A stretch of 61,538 nt of DNA, taken from positions 133,433 to 194,970 of the forward strand of contig NZ_GL890773.1 in NCBI RefSeq assembly GCF_000211415.1, read 5' to 3'. The position numbers were made by a program, and so were the translations under genes. Shown in pieces: positions 8,361 through 15,884 of this stretch. Source of the stretch: Enterobacter mori LMG 25706. GTDB lineage: Bacteria; Pseudomonadota; Gammaproteobacteria; Enterobacterales; Enterobacteriaceae. Numbering within the stretch: position 1 is the stretch's first letter; each line of letters opens with the position of its first letter. Below the pieces are notes generated by a model. The model searched no databases. It was not told the DNA's origin and saw only the letters and a list, made by a program, of their open reading frames with translations.

Positions 8361-9398
8361 ATGGCAGATCAAGACATAATCCAATCTCCAGCAGGTGAAT
8401 TTGTTATGTTTGCCAGTGATGATGGAACTGTACGCATCACATGTCGCTTTGAACACGAAACGCTCTGGCTGTCGCAAGCGGCCATTGCGGCTCTTTATCA
8501 GGTCACTCCTCAAGCCATTACTCAGCATATTAAAGCGATTTACGAAGAGGGTGAGCTTGAACAAAAAGCAACTTGTAAGGCTTACTTACAAGTTCAGCAA
8601 GAAGGTCAGCGCAAGGTCAATCGCAACACACTTCACTATAGCCTGCCCGTCATTCTCGCTATCGGCTATCGCGTCCGCTCCGCGCGAGGTACCCAGTTCC
8701 GCCAGTGGGCCACCCAAACGCTACAAGAATACCTGGTAAAAGGCTTCGTTATGGACGACGAGCGTCTGAAAAATCCACCTGTCGGATCATCCGCCGTACC
8801 TGACTATTTCGATGAAATGCTGGAACGCATTCGCGATATACGGGCCAGCGAACGCCGGGTCTATCTCCGCGTGAGGGAGATTTTTGCATTAGCCGCTGAT
8901 TATCAGCCATCACTCAAAGAAACCACGCAATTCTTCCAGACCATCCAGAATAAACTGCATTTTGCCTGCACGGGCCATACCGCTGCTGAGTTGATTCACC
9001 AGCGCGCGGATGCCACTCAACCGCATATGGGGCTGACCAGCTATAAAGGCGAAGAAGTCCGTAAAAGCGATGTCACCACTGCAAAAAATTATCTGTCTCA
9101 GGATGAGGTGAGCGAACTAAATCGCGTTGTTAATATGTGGCTCGATTTTGCCGAAGATCAGGCCAAACGCCGCAAGCAGGTATTTTTACGAGACTGGCAA
9201 ACCAAGCTCGATCAGTTCCTGCAATTTAACGACCGGGGCGTTTTAGAAGGCGCAGGCAAAATCAGCAAGAAAGCGGCTGATGAAAAGGCGTGCTCAGAAT
9301 ACATCGAGTATGAAAAGAAGCAGCGCCTGCTGAAAGAAGCCGAGGGTGAGAAAGATATTGTCGGCTTATTAAAATGGGATAAGCAGGCTAAGCACTAA
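8361..9398 (+). CDS. rhuM: RhuM-family protein
   Basis: 345-residue protein of the RhuM family. The N-terminal region reads LWLSQAAIAALYQVTPQAITQHIKAIYEEGEL, a helix-turn-helix-like segment typical of RhuM. It is followed by the conserved HYSLPVILAIGYRVRS and RGTQFRQWAT stretches and, near 270, by a charged C-terminal domain rich in KxxE. GAGGGAGGCGAC precedes the ATG. RhuM was named from Salmonella pathogenicity island 3, which is also inserted at selC, so the association with this locus is shared. The molecular function is not established. It ends overlapping the convergent acetyltransferase gene by 4 bases. Confidence 0.88.
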   Translation: MADQDIIQSPAGEFVMFASDDGTVRITCRFEHETLWLSQAAIAALYQVTPQAITQHIKAIYEEGELEQKATCKAYLQVQQEGQRKVNRNTLHYSLPVILAIGYRVRSARGTQFRQWATQTLQEYLVKGFVMDDERLKNPPVGSSAVPDYFDEMLERIRDIRASERRVYLRVREIFALAADYQPSLKETTQFFQTIQNKLHFACTGHTAAELIHQRADATQPHMGLTSYKGEEVRKSDVTTAKNYLSQDEVSELNRVVNMWLDFAEDQAKRRKQVFLRDWQTKLDQFLQFNDRGVLEGAGKISKKAADEKACSEYIEYEKKQRLLKEAEGEKDIVGLLKWDKQAKH

Positions 9399-9835
9399 TC
9401 CCGATTCAACCGCATATGCAACAGCGGAAACGGATTCCCCTGCCCGTCCACTTCCGAGCGCCCGACCTGCTCAAACCCCATATGGCGATAAAACGCGACG
9501 CCCTGCGGATTTTGCTCATTCACGTCCACCTCGTTCGCGCCGAACGCTGTGATGGCGTGTTGCAGCAGCAATTTCCCGACGCCCTTCCCGCGGCTCACAT
9601 CGTCAACAAACAGCATTTCAATGCGGTTTTCATCCACGCCTAAAAAGCCATGAATAACGCCTGCGTCATCGCGGGCCATCACGCCGGTGAGGTTTGGCAG
9701 ATACGCGTTGAGCAATAACGGGCGCAGCGCCGCAATATCGCTTTCCTGTAGAAAGTGATGGGTGGCGCGAACGGAGGATTCCCAGATCGCGACCAGACGT
9801 TCGAATTGTGTGGGGAGTGCGGTTTCTATTTTCAT
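9395..9835 (-). CDS. GNAT acetyltransferase, YjaB-like
   Basis: 146-residue GNAT-fold N-acetyltransferase. The acetyl-CoA pyrophosphate loop is visible as DVSRGKGVGKLLL (about 79-91), followed by VNEQNPQGVAFYRHMGFEQVGRSEVD, which closely resembles the end of E. coli YjaB. The N-terminal ATHHFL also matches the YjaB pattern. The substrate is unknown. There is no good Shine-Dalgarno before the ATG, so the start is less certain. Convergent with rhuM; their stop codons overlap. Confidence 0.82.
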   Translation of the reverse strand: MKIETALPTQFERLVAIWESSVRATHHFLQESDIAALRPLLLNAYLPNLTGVMARDDAGVIHGFLGVDENRIEMLFVDDVSRGKGVGKLLLQHAITAFGANEVDVNEQNPQGVAFYRHMGFEQVGRSEVDGQGNPFPLLHMRLNRD

Positions 9836-9891
9836 GGGGGGATCATGATTGGAAAACCGAACTATTTCAAGCCACGCTTTGCGGTCTGTTC

Positions 9892-9928
9892 CCCCCTCAC
9901 CCTAACCCTCTCCCTCAGGGAGAGGGAA
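9892..9928. repeat. CCCTCTCCC/GGGAGAGGG hairpin repeat
   Basis: ccctctccctcagggagaggg forms a hairpin preceded by ccctcaccctaa. The same unit recurs at 34855-34890, 35867-35966 and 61516-61538. Such repeats are common between genes in enterobacteria and other proteobacteria. This copy contains the last codons and stop of the adjacent methyltransferase-like gene. Confidence 0.8.
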
Positions 9929-10948
9929 CTGACCGTGCGGTTTTTCATCCCCTACCCTCACCTCCATCACCGCGTACACCCCGTCCTTCGGCACCACCAC
10001 GGTGACGTTTTCCACCGGCACGCCCGCCGCGAGGTGGATATCCTGCAGCTGCTGTAACGACCTCGGGTAAATATCCTCCCAGCCGATCCCCCGCAGCACA
10101 AAGTCAATTTGCGGGCTGCTGGTCAGCATGTTCGATACAATCACCGCCCCGCCGGGCTTGACCAGCCGCAGCGCGCGCTGTAGAAAAATCACCGCATCGG
10201 TATCGTTGAAGTATTCGAAAATCCCCAACGCATCAACTAGTTCGGCCTGATGCTCGCCCAGCTCCAGCAGCAGGTCCTCGTTACGCACCAGCGTATGGAG
10301 CAGGTCGCGTCTGAGGAGGGTTAGCTGTTCGCCCACCACAATCCCTTCCTGCGCCGCCATGGTTTCGGCCCAGCTCAGGGCGACGGCATCTTTATCGACC
10401 AGCGTGAGATACACGTGCTGACCATCAAGTTCGGCATTGCGGAGCGCTTCCAGCACCGGGATGGCGGCCCCGCTCGCCAGGCTGACCCAGTTATTTTCAC
10501 TTTCGTTGTGAATGTATTTCTCCACCAGCGCGGCCAGCACGCGGGCGCGGGAGCGCACGCCGATGGCATCATTGGCGTGGATAAACCACTGGCGACTGTC
10601 GCTGTCCATTTTCGTCCCTTCAGGGAGACGCTCTTCCAGGGGGTTTTGCACCACAAAAAGTGCCAGCGCAGAGGGAACCAGCCGGGTTCGCCACGCGGTG
10701 AGCGCCGGACGGTTGCGAAAGGCTTGTTCGGAATAGCGGTTCTGCGGGACAAGCACCGCCTGGCCGCCCTCTTCCCATTCAACAAAAGGAGGGCGGAGCG
10801 CCGGATCGGCTTTCAGTCCCCGATCGATGGCATTTATCTCCCGGACGGTATCGTCTTTCATCGGCCACCGATCGCTGACGTCGGGAAAGGACGCACTGAA
10901 AATCGTCATATTTTCCGGTGCATCGCCGCGAAAAGGCTGCCAGTTCAT
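9902..10948 (-). CDS. Class I SAM-dependent methyltransferase-like protein
   Basis: 348-residue protein with a Rossmann-type methyltransferase core: WVSLASGAAIPVLEAL (about 152-167, motif I position), LTLVDKDAVALSWAE (acidic end of beta 2), then VDALGIFEYFND and LRLVKPGGAVIVSNM (motif III-like). The substrate is not known. GGAGGAAAG precedes the ATG at 10948. The last dozen codons are read through an intergenic hairpin repeat and the stop lies inside it, so the native C-terminus may have been replaced when the repeat arrived. It lies upstream of blc and the MerR-type gene, in a group reminiscent of light/stress-response clusters; that link is inference. Confidence 0.72.
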   Translation of the reverse strand: MNWQPFRGDAPENMTIFSASFPDVSDRWPMKDDTVREINAIDRGLKADPALRPPFVEWEEGGQAVLVPQNRYSEQAFRNRPALTAWRTRLVPSALALFVVQNPLEERLPEGTKMDSDSRQWFIHANDAIGVRSRARVLAALVEKYIHNESENNWVSLASGAAIPVLEALRNAELDGQHVYLTLVDKDAVALSWAETMAAQEGIVVGEQLTLLRRDLLHTLVRNEDLLLELGEHQAELVDALGIFEYFNDTDAVIFLQRALRLVKPGGAVIVSNMLTSSPQIDFVLRGIGWEDIYPRSLQQLQDIHLAAGVPVENVTVVVPKDGVYAVMEVRVGDEKPHGQFPLPEGEG

Positions 10949-11026
10949 ATCGTCTTTCCTCCGTTAGGCTTTTAACGGAAGTCTATCCAGGCGAGCCAGT
11001 AATACCCTACGAAGAAAGCACGATCT

Positions 11027-11551
11027 TCACTGCTTCACCCACACCAATTGATCGGTTTGGAAGCCCAGACCGCGCGCGGTGTTCAGGTAATCCTGTTTCA
11101 CCGCATCCGGGATGGTTGGCGTGCGCGACAGGATCCACAGGTAGTCGCGGTTCGGGCCGCTGACCAGCGCGTATTGGTACTTATCGTCCAGTTTGATCAC
11201 GTTATACCCGCCGTAGAACGGGCCGAAGAAGGACACCTTCAGCGCGGCCGTGGTCGGTTCGCCGGTAAAGTAGGCTTTACCCTCGCTCTCATTCCACTTG
11301 TTCTTCACCGGGTCGTAGCCGCGGTTAAGCACGCTGATGCCGCCGTCGCTGCGCTTATCGTAGGTGGCGGTAACCTGCTCCAGGCCGCGTTCAAAGCGGT
11401 TTTCCAGGCGAGCGACTTCGTACCATTTGCCAAGATAGCGGCTGGCGTCAAAACCGGAAATGGGTTGCACGCCCTTCGGCGGGGTGGGGGATTTACAGGC
11501 TACCAGCGTCAGGGCAATGGCAACACCGGTCACAACAGGCCATAGCTTCAT
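11027..11551 (-). CDS. blc: Outer-membrane lipocalin Blc
   Basis: 174-residue bacterial lipocalin that binds fatty acids or lysophospholipids and is anchored in the outer membrane. The start at 11551 is preferred over two upstream ATGs because AAAGGAA lies 5 bases before it and it gives a lipoprotein signal like that of E. coli Blc. The lipobox is LVAC with Cys19, and Lys at +2 favours Lol export to the outer membrane. The lipocalin signature is YLGKWYEVAR, and the conserved KAYFTG, FFGPFYGGYNVI and LWILSRTPTI stretches are present. It is divergent from the MerR-type regulator. Confidence 0.93.
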   Translation of the reverse strand: MKLWPVVTGVAIALTLVACKSPTPPKGVQPISGFDASRYLGKWYEVARLENRFERGLEQVTATYDKRSDGGISVLNRGYDPVKNKWNESEGKAYFTGEPTTAALKVSFFGPFYGGYNVIKLDDKYQYALVSGPNRDYLWILSRTPTIPDAVKQDYLNTARGLGFQTDQLVWVKQ

Positions 11552-11668
11552 GAGAATTCCTTTCATTTGCACGGTTGGAAATTAAGTGTAGTGCACCGCG
11601 GCGGCGCTTCATCCCGTCCGCGAAAATTCGTAGTATATTGAGAGTATTCCTCAACTCTGGACACGGAC

Positions 11669-12394
11669 ATGGCTTACTCCATCGGCGAATTCGCCAGACT
11701 CAGCGGGATCACCGCCACCACGCTGCGGGCCTGGCAGCGGCGCTACGGCTTACTCAAGCCTCAGCGCACGGAGGGCGGCCACCGCCAGTACAGCGATGAG
11801 GACGTCCAGCAGGCGCTAAAAATCCTCGACTGGGTAAAAAAAGGTGTCCCGATTGGCCAGGTCAAACCGCTGCTGGAGCGCCCTACGTCGCGCCTGACCA
11901 ACAACTGGCTCACGCTGCAGCAGACCATGTTACAGCGCCTGCAGGACGGCAAAATCGAGTCCCTGCGCCAGATGATTTACGACGCAGGGCGCGAGTACCC
12001 AAGACCAGAACTGGTCGCGAACGTGCTGCGTCCGCTACGCAGTCAGGTATCGGCAAACGTCGCCGCCGCCATGACCCTGCGGGAGATCCTCGACGGCATC
12101 ATCATCGCCTACACCTCGTTTTGCCTGGAAGGCGATAAAAAAGCGCCAGGCGACAACATCCTGCTCAGCGGTTGGTACCTGAATGACCCGTGCGAGGTCT
12201 GGCTCGAAGCCTTAACCCGCACCGGGCAAGGCCACCGTATCGATATTTTACCCACGCCGCCCGCCACGCTGGCCCCGGAGATTTTCCCGGACCGCCACTG
12301 GCTTCTGGTCACGCGCGGTAAACTCACCGCCGCGCGCAAAAAGCAGATCGAGCAGTGGCAGCAGCAGGTATCGCTTGAAGTGATTATCCTCTAA
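11669..12394 (+). CDS. MerR-family regulator, MlrA/BluR-like
   Basis: 241-residue regulator with an N-terminal MerR winged helix: YSIGEFARLSGITATTLRAWQRRYGLLKPQRTEGGHRQY (3-41), nearly identical in pattern to MlrA and BluR (YcgE), which are 243 residues. The C-terminal half resembles their effector domain and ends in LLVTRGKLTAAR. No B12-binding DxHxxG motif is evident, so it is unlike CarH. It is divergent from blc and upstream of hiuH and the DUF523-DUF1722 gene, which are possible targets. True MlrA normally sits elsewhere (the yeh locus in E. coli), so this is probably a paralogue and no symbol is given. Confidence 0.85.
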   Translation: MAYSIGEFARLSGITATTLRAWQRRYGLLKPQRTEGGHRQYSDEDVQQALKILDWVKKGVPIGQVKPLLERPTSRLTNNWLTLQQTMLQRLQDGKIESLRQMIYDAGREYPRPELVANVLRPLRSQVSANVAAAMTLREILDGIIIAYTSFCLEGDKKAPGDNILLSGWYLNDPCEVWLEALTRTGQGHRIDILPTPPATLAPEIFPDRHWLLVTRGKLTAARKKQIEQWQQQVSLEVIIL

Positions 12395-12457
12395 TCATTT
12401 TCTCCTGTGGGAATCTTCACGAAAAGTTGAATATTTTCCCGCGCCACAAATGCTAAC

Positions 12458-12490
12458 GTTTTCCTGTGACCGACAACCCCACAGGAAAAC
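12458..12490 (+). promoter_or_regulatory. Hairpin covering the hiuH ribosome-binding site
   Basis: Perfect 11-base inverted repeat, gttttcctgtg (12458-12468) and cacaggaaaac (12480-12490), with an 11-base loop. The right arm contains the AGGA Shine-Dalgarno (12483-12486) of the next gene, whose ATG is at 12494. If both arms are transcribed, ribosome access would be blocked; as DNA it could equally be an operator. Confidence 0.6.
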
Positions 12491-12493
12491 ACA

Positions 12494-12904
12494 ATGAAAA
12501 AAACTGCCTCTCTGCTGATGCTGACTACCCTGGCCTTTGCCCCTGCCGCCTTTAGCGCCCCTGCCGGCACGCTGAGCGTACACATTCTTGACCAGCAAAC
12601 CGGGATGCCGCCATCGGACGTTACCGTCACGCTGGAAAAACAGCAGCAGGACAAATGGACCCCAATTACCAGCGGCAAAACTGACCATGACGGCCGCATC
12701 AAATCGCTTTATCCGCAGGATCAGGATATGCAGCCCGGCGTCTATAAAGTGACCTTTAAAACCGCAGATTACTTCCACGGGAAGAAGCTGGACTCCTTCT
12801 TCCCGGAAATCCCGGTGCTGTTCACCGTAACCCGCACCAACGAAAAGCTGCACATCCCTCTCCTGCTGAGCCAGTACGGTTATTCAACTTACAAAGGCAG
12901 TTAA
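12494..12904 (+). CDS. hiuH: Periplasmic 5-hydroxyisourate hydrolase (transthyretin-like)
   Basis: 136-residue transthyretin-like protein that hydrolyses 5-hydroxyisourate to OHCU in the purine/urate pathway. A signal peptide (about 1-21, cleavage near AFSAP) places it in the periplasm, as for E. coli HiuH. The N-terminal signature [23 protein letters not shown] is clear, and the C-terminus YKGS is a variant of the usual YRGS active-site tetrapeptide. The SD AGGA is buried in a hairpin. No urate oxidase gene is nearby, so its in vivo substrate source is unclear. Confidence 0.92.
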   Translation: MKKTASLLMLTTLAFAPAAFSAPAGTLSVHILDQQTGMPPSDVTVTLEKQQQDKWTPITSGKTDHDGRIKSLYPQDQDMQPGVYKVTFKTADYFHGKKLDSFFPEIPVLFTVTRTNEKLHIPLLLSQYGYSTYKGS

Positions 12905-12947
12905 GAAACGTTGATTTTAAAGGGAAATAAAAAATAATTCCGCTAAT

Positions 12948-12977
12948 ACTTGGACAAATTAGTCATGTTGTGTAAGT
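12948..12977 (+). promoter_or_regulatory. Imperfect inverted repeat upstream of the DUF523-DUF1722 gene
   Basis: acttggaca (12948-12956) and tgtgtaagt (12969-12977) form an inverted repeat with two mismatches and overlap a -35-like ttggac. The form TTNNACA...TGTNNAA resembles sites used by some MerR-family light/stress regulators. A weak call. Confidence 0.3.
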
Positions 12978-13006
12978 TTTAAAGAGAAGAACGGGAGGAC
13001 CACACC

Positions 13007-13966
13007 ATGACAACAAAACCTGTGCTCGGTATTAGCGGATGTTTGACCGGGTCTGCCGTTCGCTTTGACGGCGGACACAAGCGTATGGGCTTTGTCATGG
13101 ATGAACTGGCCCAGTGGGTGAGTTTCAGGCCCGTCTGCCCGGAAATGGCGATTGGCCTGCCGACGCCTCGCCCGGCCATACGCCTGACGCTGACGGACAG
13201 CGGCGAAACGCAGCTCCGCTTCAGCAAACCACCCCATGATGATATTACGCAGAAAATGGCTGACTTTACGGCGGACTATCTGCCTAAAATCGGCGATCTG
13301 TCGGGATTTATCGTCTGCGCGAAATCACCAAGCTGCGGCATGGAACGCGTGCGGCTGTATGATGAAAACGGCAACCGGGGCCGCAAGGAGGGTGTCGGGC
13401 TGTTCACCGCCGCCCTGCTTGAAACCTACCCGTGGCTGCCCGTGGAGGAAGACGGTCGGCTGCACGACCCGGTGCTGCGGGAAAACTTTATCGAGCGGGT
13501 ATTTGCCCTGCACGAGCTGAACACGCTGCGTGCTCAAGGCCTGACGCGCCGCGCGCTGCTGGATTTCCACAGCCGCTATAAATTGCAGCTGCTGGCGCAC
13601 CATCAGGCGGGCTACCGCGAGATTGGCCCGTTCGTTGCGTCGCTGCATGAATGGGAAGATCTGGACGCTTTCTTCGTGGCGTACCGCGAAAAGCTGATGA
13701 CGATCCTGAAAAAGCCCGCTTCGCGGAAAAACCATACCAACGTGCTAATGCATATCCAGGGCTATTTCCGTAACCAGCTGAACAGCCGCCAGCGCGTCGA
13801 ACTGCGCGATGTGATCCTGCACTATCGCGACGGGCTGCTGCCCATCCTCGCGCCGCTGACGCTGCTGAAACACTATATGGCCGAATACCCTGACCGGTAT
13901 CTGATGACGCAAAACTACTTTGATCCCTATCCTGATGATTTGGGTCTGCGTCTGGCAGTAACCTGA
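13007..13966 (+). CDS. DUF523-DUF1722 protein (TudS-like desulfidase fused to YbgA domain)
   Basis: 319-residue two-domain protein. The N-terminal DUF523 domain (about 1-150) carries cysteines C12 (GCLTG), C44 (VCPE, with E46), C104 and C110 (CAKSPSCG). This pattern matches DUF523/TudS enzymes, which hold a catalytic [4Fe-4S] cluster and remove sulfur from thiouracil-type substrates. The C-terminal DUF1722 domain (about 190-310, NVLMHIQGYF...YRDGLLPILAPLTLLKHY) corresponds to E. coli YbgA, which lies next to photolyase there. CGGGAGGAC precedes the ATG. The desulfidase role here is inference from the cysteine pattern; the role of DUF1722 is unknown. Confidence 0.85.
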   Translation: MTTKPVLGISGCLTGSAVRFDGGHKRMGFVMDELAQWVSFRPVCPEMAIGLPTPRPAIRLTLTDSGETQLRFSKPPHDDITQKMADFTADYLPKIGDLSGFIVCAKSPSCGMERVRLYDENGNRGRKEGVGLFTAALLETYPWLPVEEDGRLHDPVLRENFIERVFALHELNTLRAQGLTRRALLDFHSRYKLQLLAHHQAGYREIGPFVASLHEWEDLDAFFVAYREKLMTILKKPASRKNHTNVLMHIQGYFRNQLNSRQRVELRDVILHYRDGLLPILAPLTLLKHYMAEYPDRYLMTQNYFDPYPDDLGLRLAVT

Positions 13967-14022
13967 CGATAAAAATGCGAAGGCCCAATTGACCCATAGA
14001 GGCCCAAAGCAGTACCCCGTTT

Positions 14023-14052
14023 AGACGACATCCTCACTGTCGTCTCTTTTTT
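14023..14052 (+). terminator. Rho-independent terminator after the DUF523-DUF1722 gene
   Basis: agacgac (14023-14029) pairs with gtcgtct (14039-14045) and is followed by CTTTTTT. It lies between the DUF523-DUF1722 gene and the AAA ATPase gene. Confidence 0.8.
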
Positions 14053-14112
14053 GCATTCCACGCAAAATACTGTAATTATTTACAGGCCAGTAACGCAAAA
14101 AAGGGACTGCCT

Positions 14113-15201
14113 GTGATCACCACCCTGCACATTCAAAACTACCGCTCGATTCGCGAAATGTCGCTGGAGCTGGAACAGCTCAACATCGTCTTTGGCCCAA
14201 ACGGCACCGGAAAATCAAATATCTACAAAGCGATCCACCTGATGCACAGCGCCGCGCAGGGGCAGTTTTCGCAGGCACTGGCGAACGAGGGTGGGATTTT
14301 AAAAGTCTTCTGGGCAGGCAAAACCCGCAGCGACCAGCTGCGGCGAATGAATTTAGCCGTTGAAACCGAAACCTACGAATACGAGCTGCAGGTAGGCTTT
14401 GTCGAAAAACTGCCTTACCCCTCACAGTTTCAACTCGATCCGGTGATCAAAGAAGAGTCCATCTGGCTGAGTGGTCAGTACCGACGCCCGTCCTCCCAGC
14501 TGATGAAGCGTAAAAATCAGGCCGTATTTCTGAACAACGTGCATCACGAGAAAGTCACCCACAGCGGCACGTTGTATGAGAACGAACCGGTGTTCGGCCA
14601 GCTTGGCGAGCCGCATCTCTACCCGGAAGTGTCGCAGATGCGAGAGTCGCTGCGTAACTGGCGCTTTTATCACGAGTTTTCCGTCTCATCCGGCTCGGCC
14701 ATGCGCGCGCCTCAGGTCGGTTTCCGCTCCCCGGTGCTGGCCAGCGACGGCGCAAACCTGGCGGCGGCGTTTCAGACCATCGTGGAAATTGGCGACGAGC
14801 TGCTGCTGATGCGCATTCTCGACCAGGCCTTCCCCGGCTGCGTGTTCTACAGCGACAACACTGGCGGACGCTTCCGGATGATGATGCAGCGTGAAGGGCT
14901 AAGCAGACCGCTGGAGCCGGCGGAGTTCTCCGACGGCACCCTGCGTTTTCTGTGCCTGGCGGTGGCGCTATTAAGCCCGCGCCCACCGGCGTTTATCGCA
15001 TTGAACGAACCGGAAAACAGCCTGCACCCGCAGATGCTGCCAGCCCTTGCGAGCTTAATCGCCGAGGCCAGCCGCTACTCGCAGATCTGGCTCACCAGCC
15101 ACTCGCCGGAGCTGGCGACGTTGATTGAGAAACAGCGATCGTTTTCGCTGTATCAGCTGTCGATGGTGGAGGGGGAGACGAGGGTGGAGAGGCTGGGGTA
15201 G
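14113..15201 (+). CDS. Stand-alone AAA ATPase (AAA_21, OLD/RecF-like)
   Basis: 362-residue ATPase with Walker A FGPNGTGKSN (27-36), the signature EFSDGTLRFLCLAVALLSP near 275-293, Walker B FIALNEPENSLHP (about 297-309) and switch histidine LTSHSPE (about 329-335). Asparagine replaces the usual aspartate of Walker B (ALNEPE). The start is GTG at 14113 after AAAAAAGGGA. It has its own terminators on both sides and no partner nuclease gene beside it, unlike Septu or OLD systems. Many genomes carry such single AAA_21 proteins with no assigned function. Confidence 0.82.
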   Translation: MITTLHIQNYRSIREMSLELEQLNIVFGPNGTGKSNIYKAIHLMHSAAQGQFSQALANEGGILKVFWAGKTRSDQLRRMNLAVETETYEYELQVGFVEKLPYPSQFQLDPVIKEESIWLSGQYRRPSSQLMKRKNQAVFLNNVHHEKVTHSGTLYENEPVFGQLGEPHLYPEVSQMRESLRNWRFYHEFSVSSGSAMRAPQVGFRSPVLASDGANLAAAFQTIVEIGDELLLMRILDQAFPGCVFYSDNTGGRFRMMMQREGLSRPLEPAEFSDGTLRFLCLAVALLSPRPPAFIALNEPENSLHPQMLPALASLIAEASRYSQIWLTSHSPELATLIEKQRSFSLYQLSMVEGETRVERLG

Positions 15202-15228
15202 TCTCCCAGAGTATGGGGACTATTTTTT
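15200..15228 (+). terminator. Terminator of the AAA ATPase gene
   Basis: agtctcc (15200-15206) pairs with ggggact (15215-15221) with one G-U pair, followed by ATTTTTT. It begins at the stop codon of the ATPase gene. Confidence 0.7.
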
Positions 15229-15239
15229 CGCATCTCGCT

Positions 15240-15695
15240 TCAGCGAATCATGCCAATAAAGAACCCCAGATACCCGGCCCTGCTTAACCATAAAAAGGGG
15301 CTGATGAGGCCGGACCGCCGGATATTAATCAACTCTCTCATGGGGGCTAGACCATCATTTTTGATAACGATATTTTTTGCGCAATAGCGACAGTGCATAA
15401 TTAGAAAGAAAACCCCGGCGATCACGAGACCAAAATAGCTTTCTCGACTCCCCCAAAAATGTGCGCTTAATTTTAAATAAGTTAATCCCCATACGCTTAG
15501 TAAAAAGATGATAAATGAACATGCTGCGATATTCATCTCTCGCTTACTGCCCAGCCCAAAAAAGAGCGCATCAAAGAAAAACATAGAGGTAAAAGGTGAA
15601 TGGACGCTTCTTCCTGTCACTTTACTAAAGCGAAAAAACACGGCCGTTCCAACTACAAAAGCGAAGAGTGCAATTCCTAATAATACGTAAATCAT
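15240..15695 (-). CDS. Small multi-pass membrane protein, unknown
   Basis: 151-residue protein not recognised. Hydrophobic segments lie near 1-17, 57-80 and 85-105, and a cysteine pair occurs in HCRYCAKN. The start at 15695 is chosen for the AAGGA 9 bases upstream; an in-frame ATG at 15725 with TAGGTG is an alternative that would couple it to the ORF before it. Base composition is lower in GC than that of the flanking genes. It is third in a same-strand run of small ORFs (15731-16133), so the group may be a small acquired operon. Immunity-type function is possible but unsupported. Confidence 0.6.
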   Translation of the reverse strand: MIYVLLGIALFAFVVGTAVFFRFSKVTGRSVHSPFTSMFFFDALFFGLGSKREMNIAACSFIIFLLSVWGLTYLKLSAHFWGSRESYFGLVIAGVFFLIMHCRYCAKNIVIKNDGLAPMRELINIRRSGLISPFLWLSRAGYLGFFIGMIR

Positions 15696-15730
15696 TTCGT
15701 GAGTCCTTTTTGCTGCCTCATTCAATACAC

Positions 15731-15877
15731 CTATCTGTTCTTCGACAGGTAAGAAAGAATATTATCGGCATCAGGCTTGTTTGGTTGAGGCTTAGTACGC
15801 CAGACATTTTCTTCTTCCGCTATGTGCTCTCCTGTATCAGGCTCCTCACCCTGCTTAGTATCGGCTGGGGTAGCCAT
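15731..15877 (-). CDS. Possible 48-residue hydrophilic protein
   Basis: A short, strongly acidic ORF starting 8 bases after the stop of the upstream two-helix membrane protein. It contains TKQGEEPDTGEHIAEEEN and ends DNILSYLSKNR. The Shine-Dalgarno is weak. The frame also extends upstream, but that part is antisense-like to the membrane protein reading and is unlikely to be real. No family recognised; it could be the leftover tail of a larger gene. Confidence 0.35.
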   Translation of the reverse strand: MATPADTKQGEEPDTGEHIAEEENVWRTKPQPNKPDADNILSYLSKNR

Positions 15878-15884
15878 ACCCAAC

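Noticed and set aside
4107..9400. Attachment-site duplication of the selC 3' end
   Set aside because: I looked for ggttcgactcctgtgatctt and shorter forms downstream and found no copy; no integrase either.
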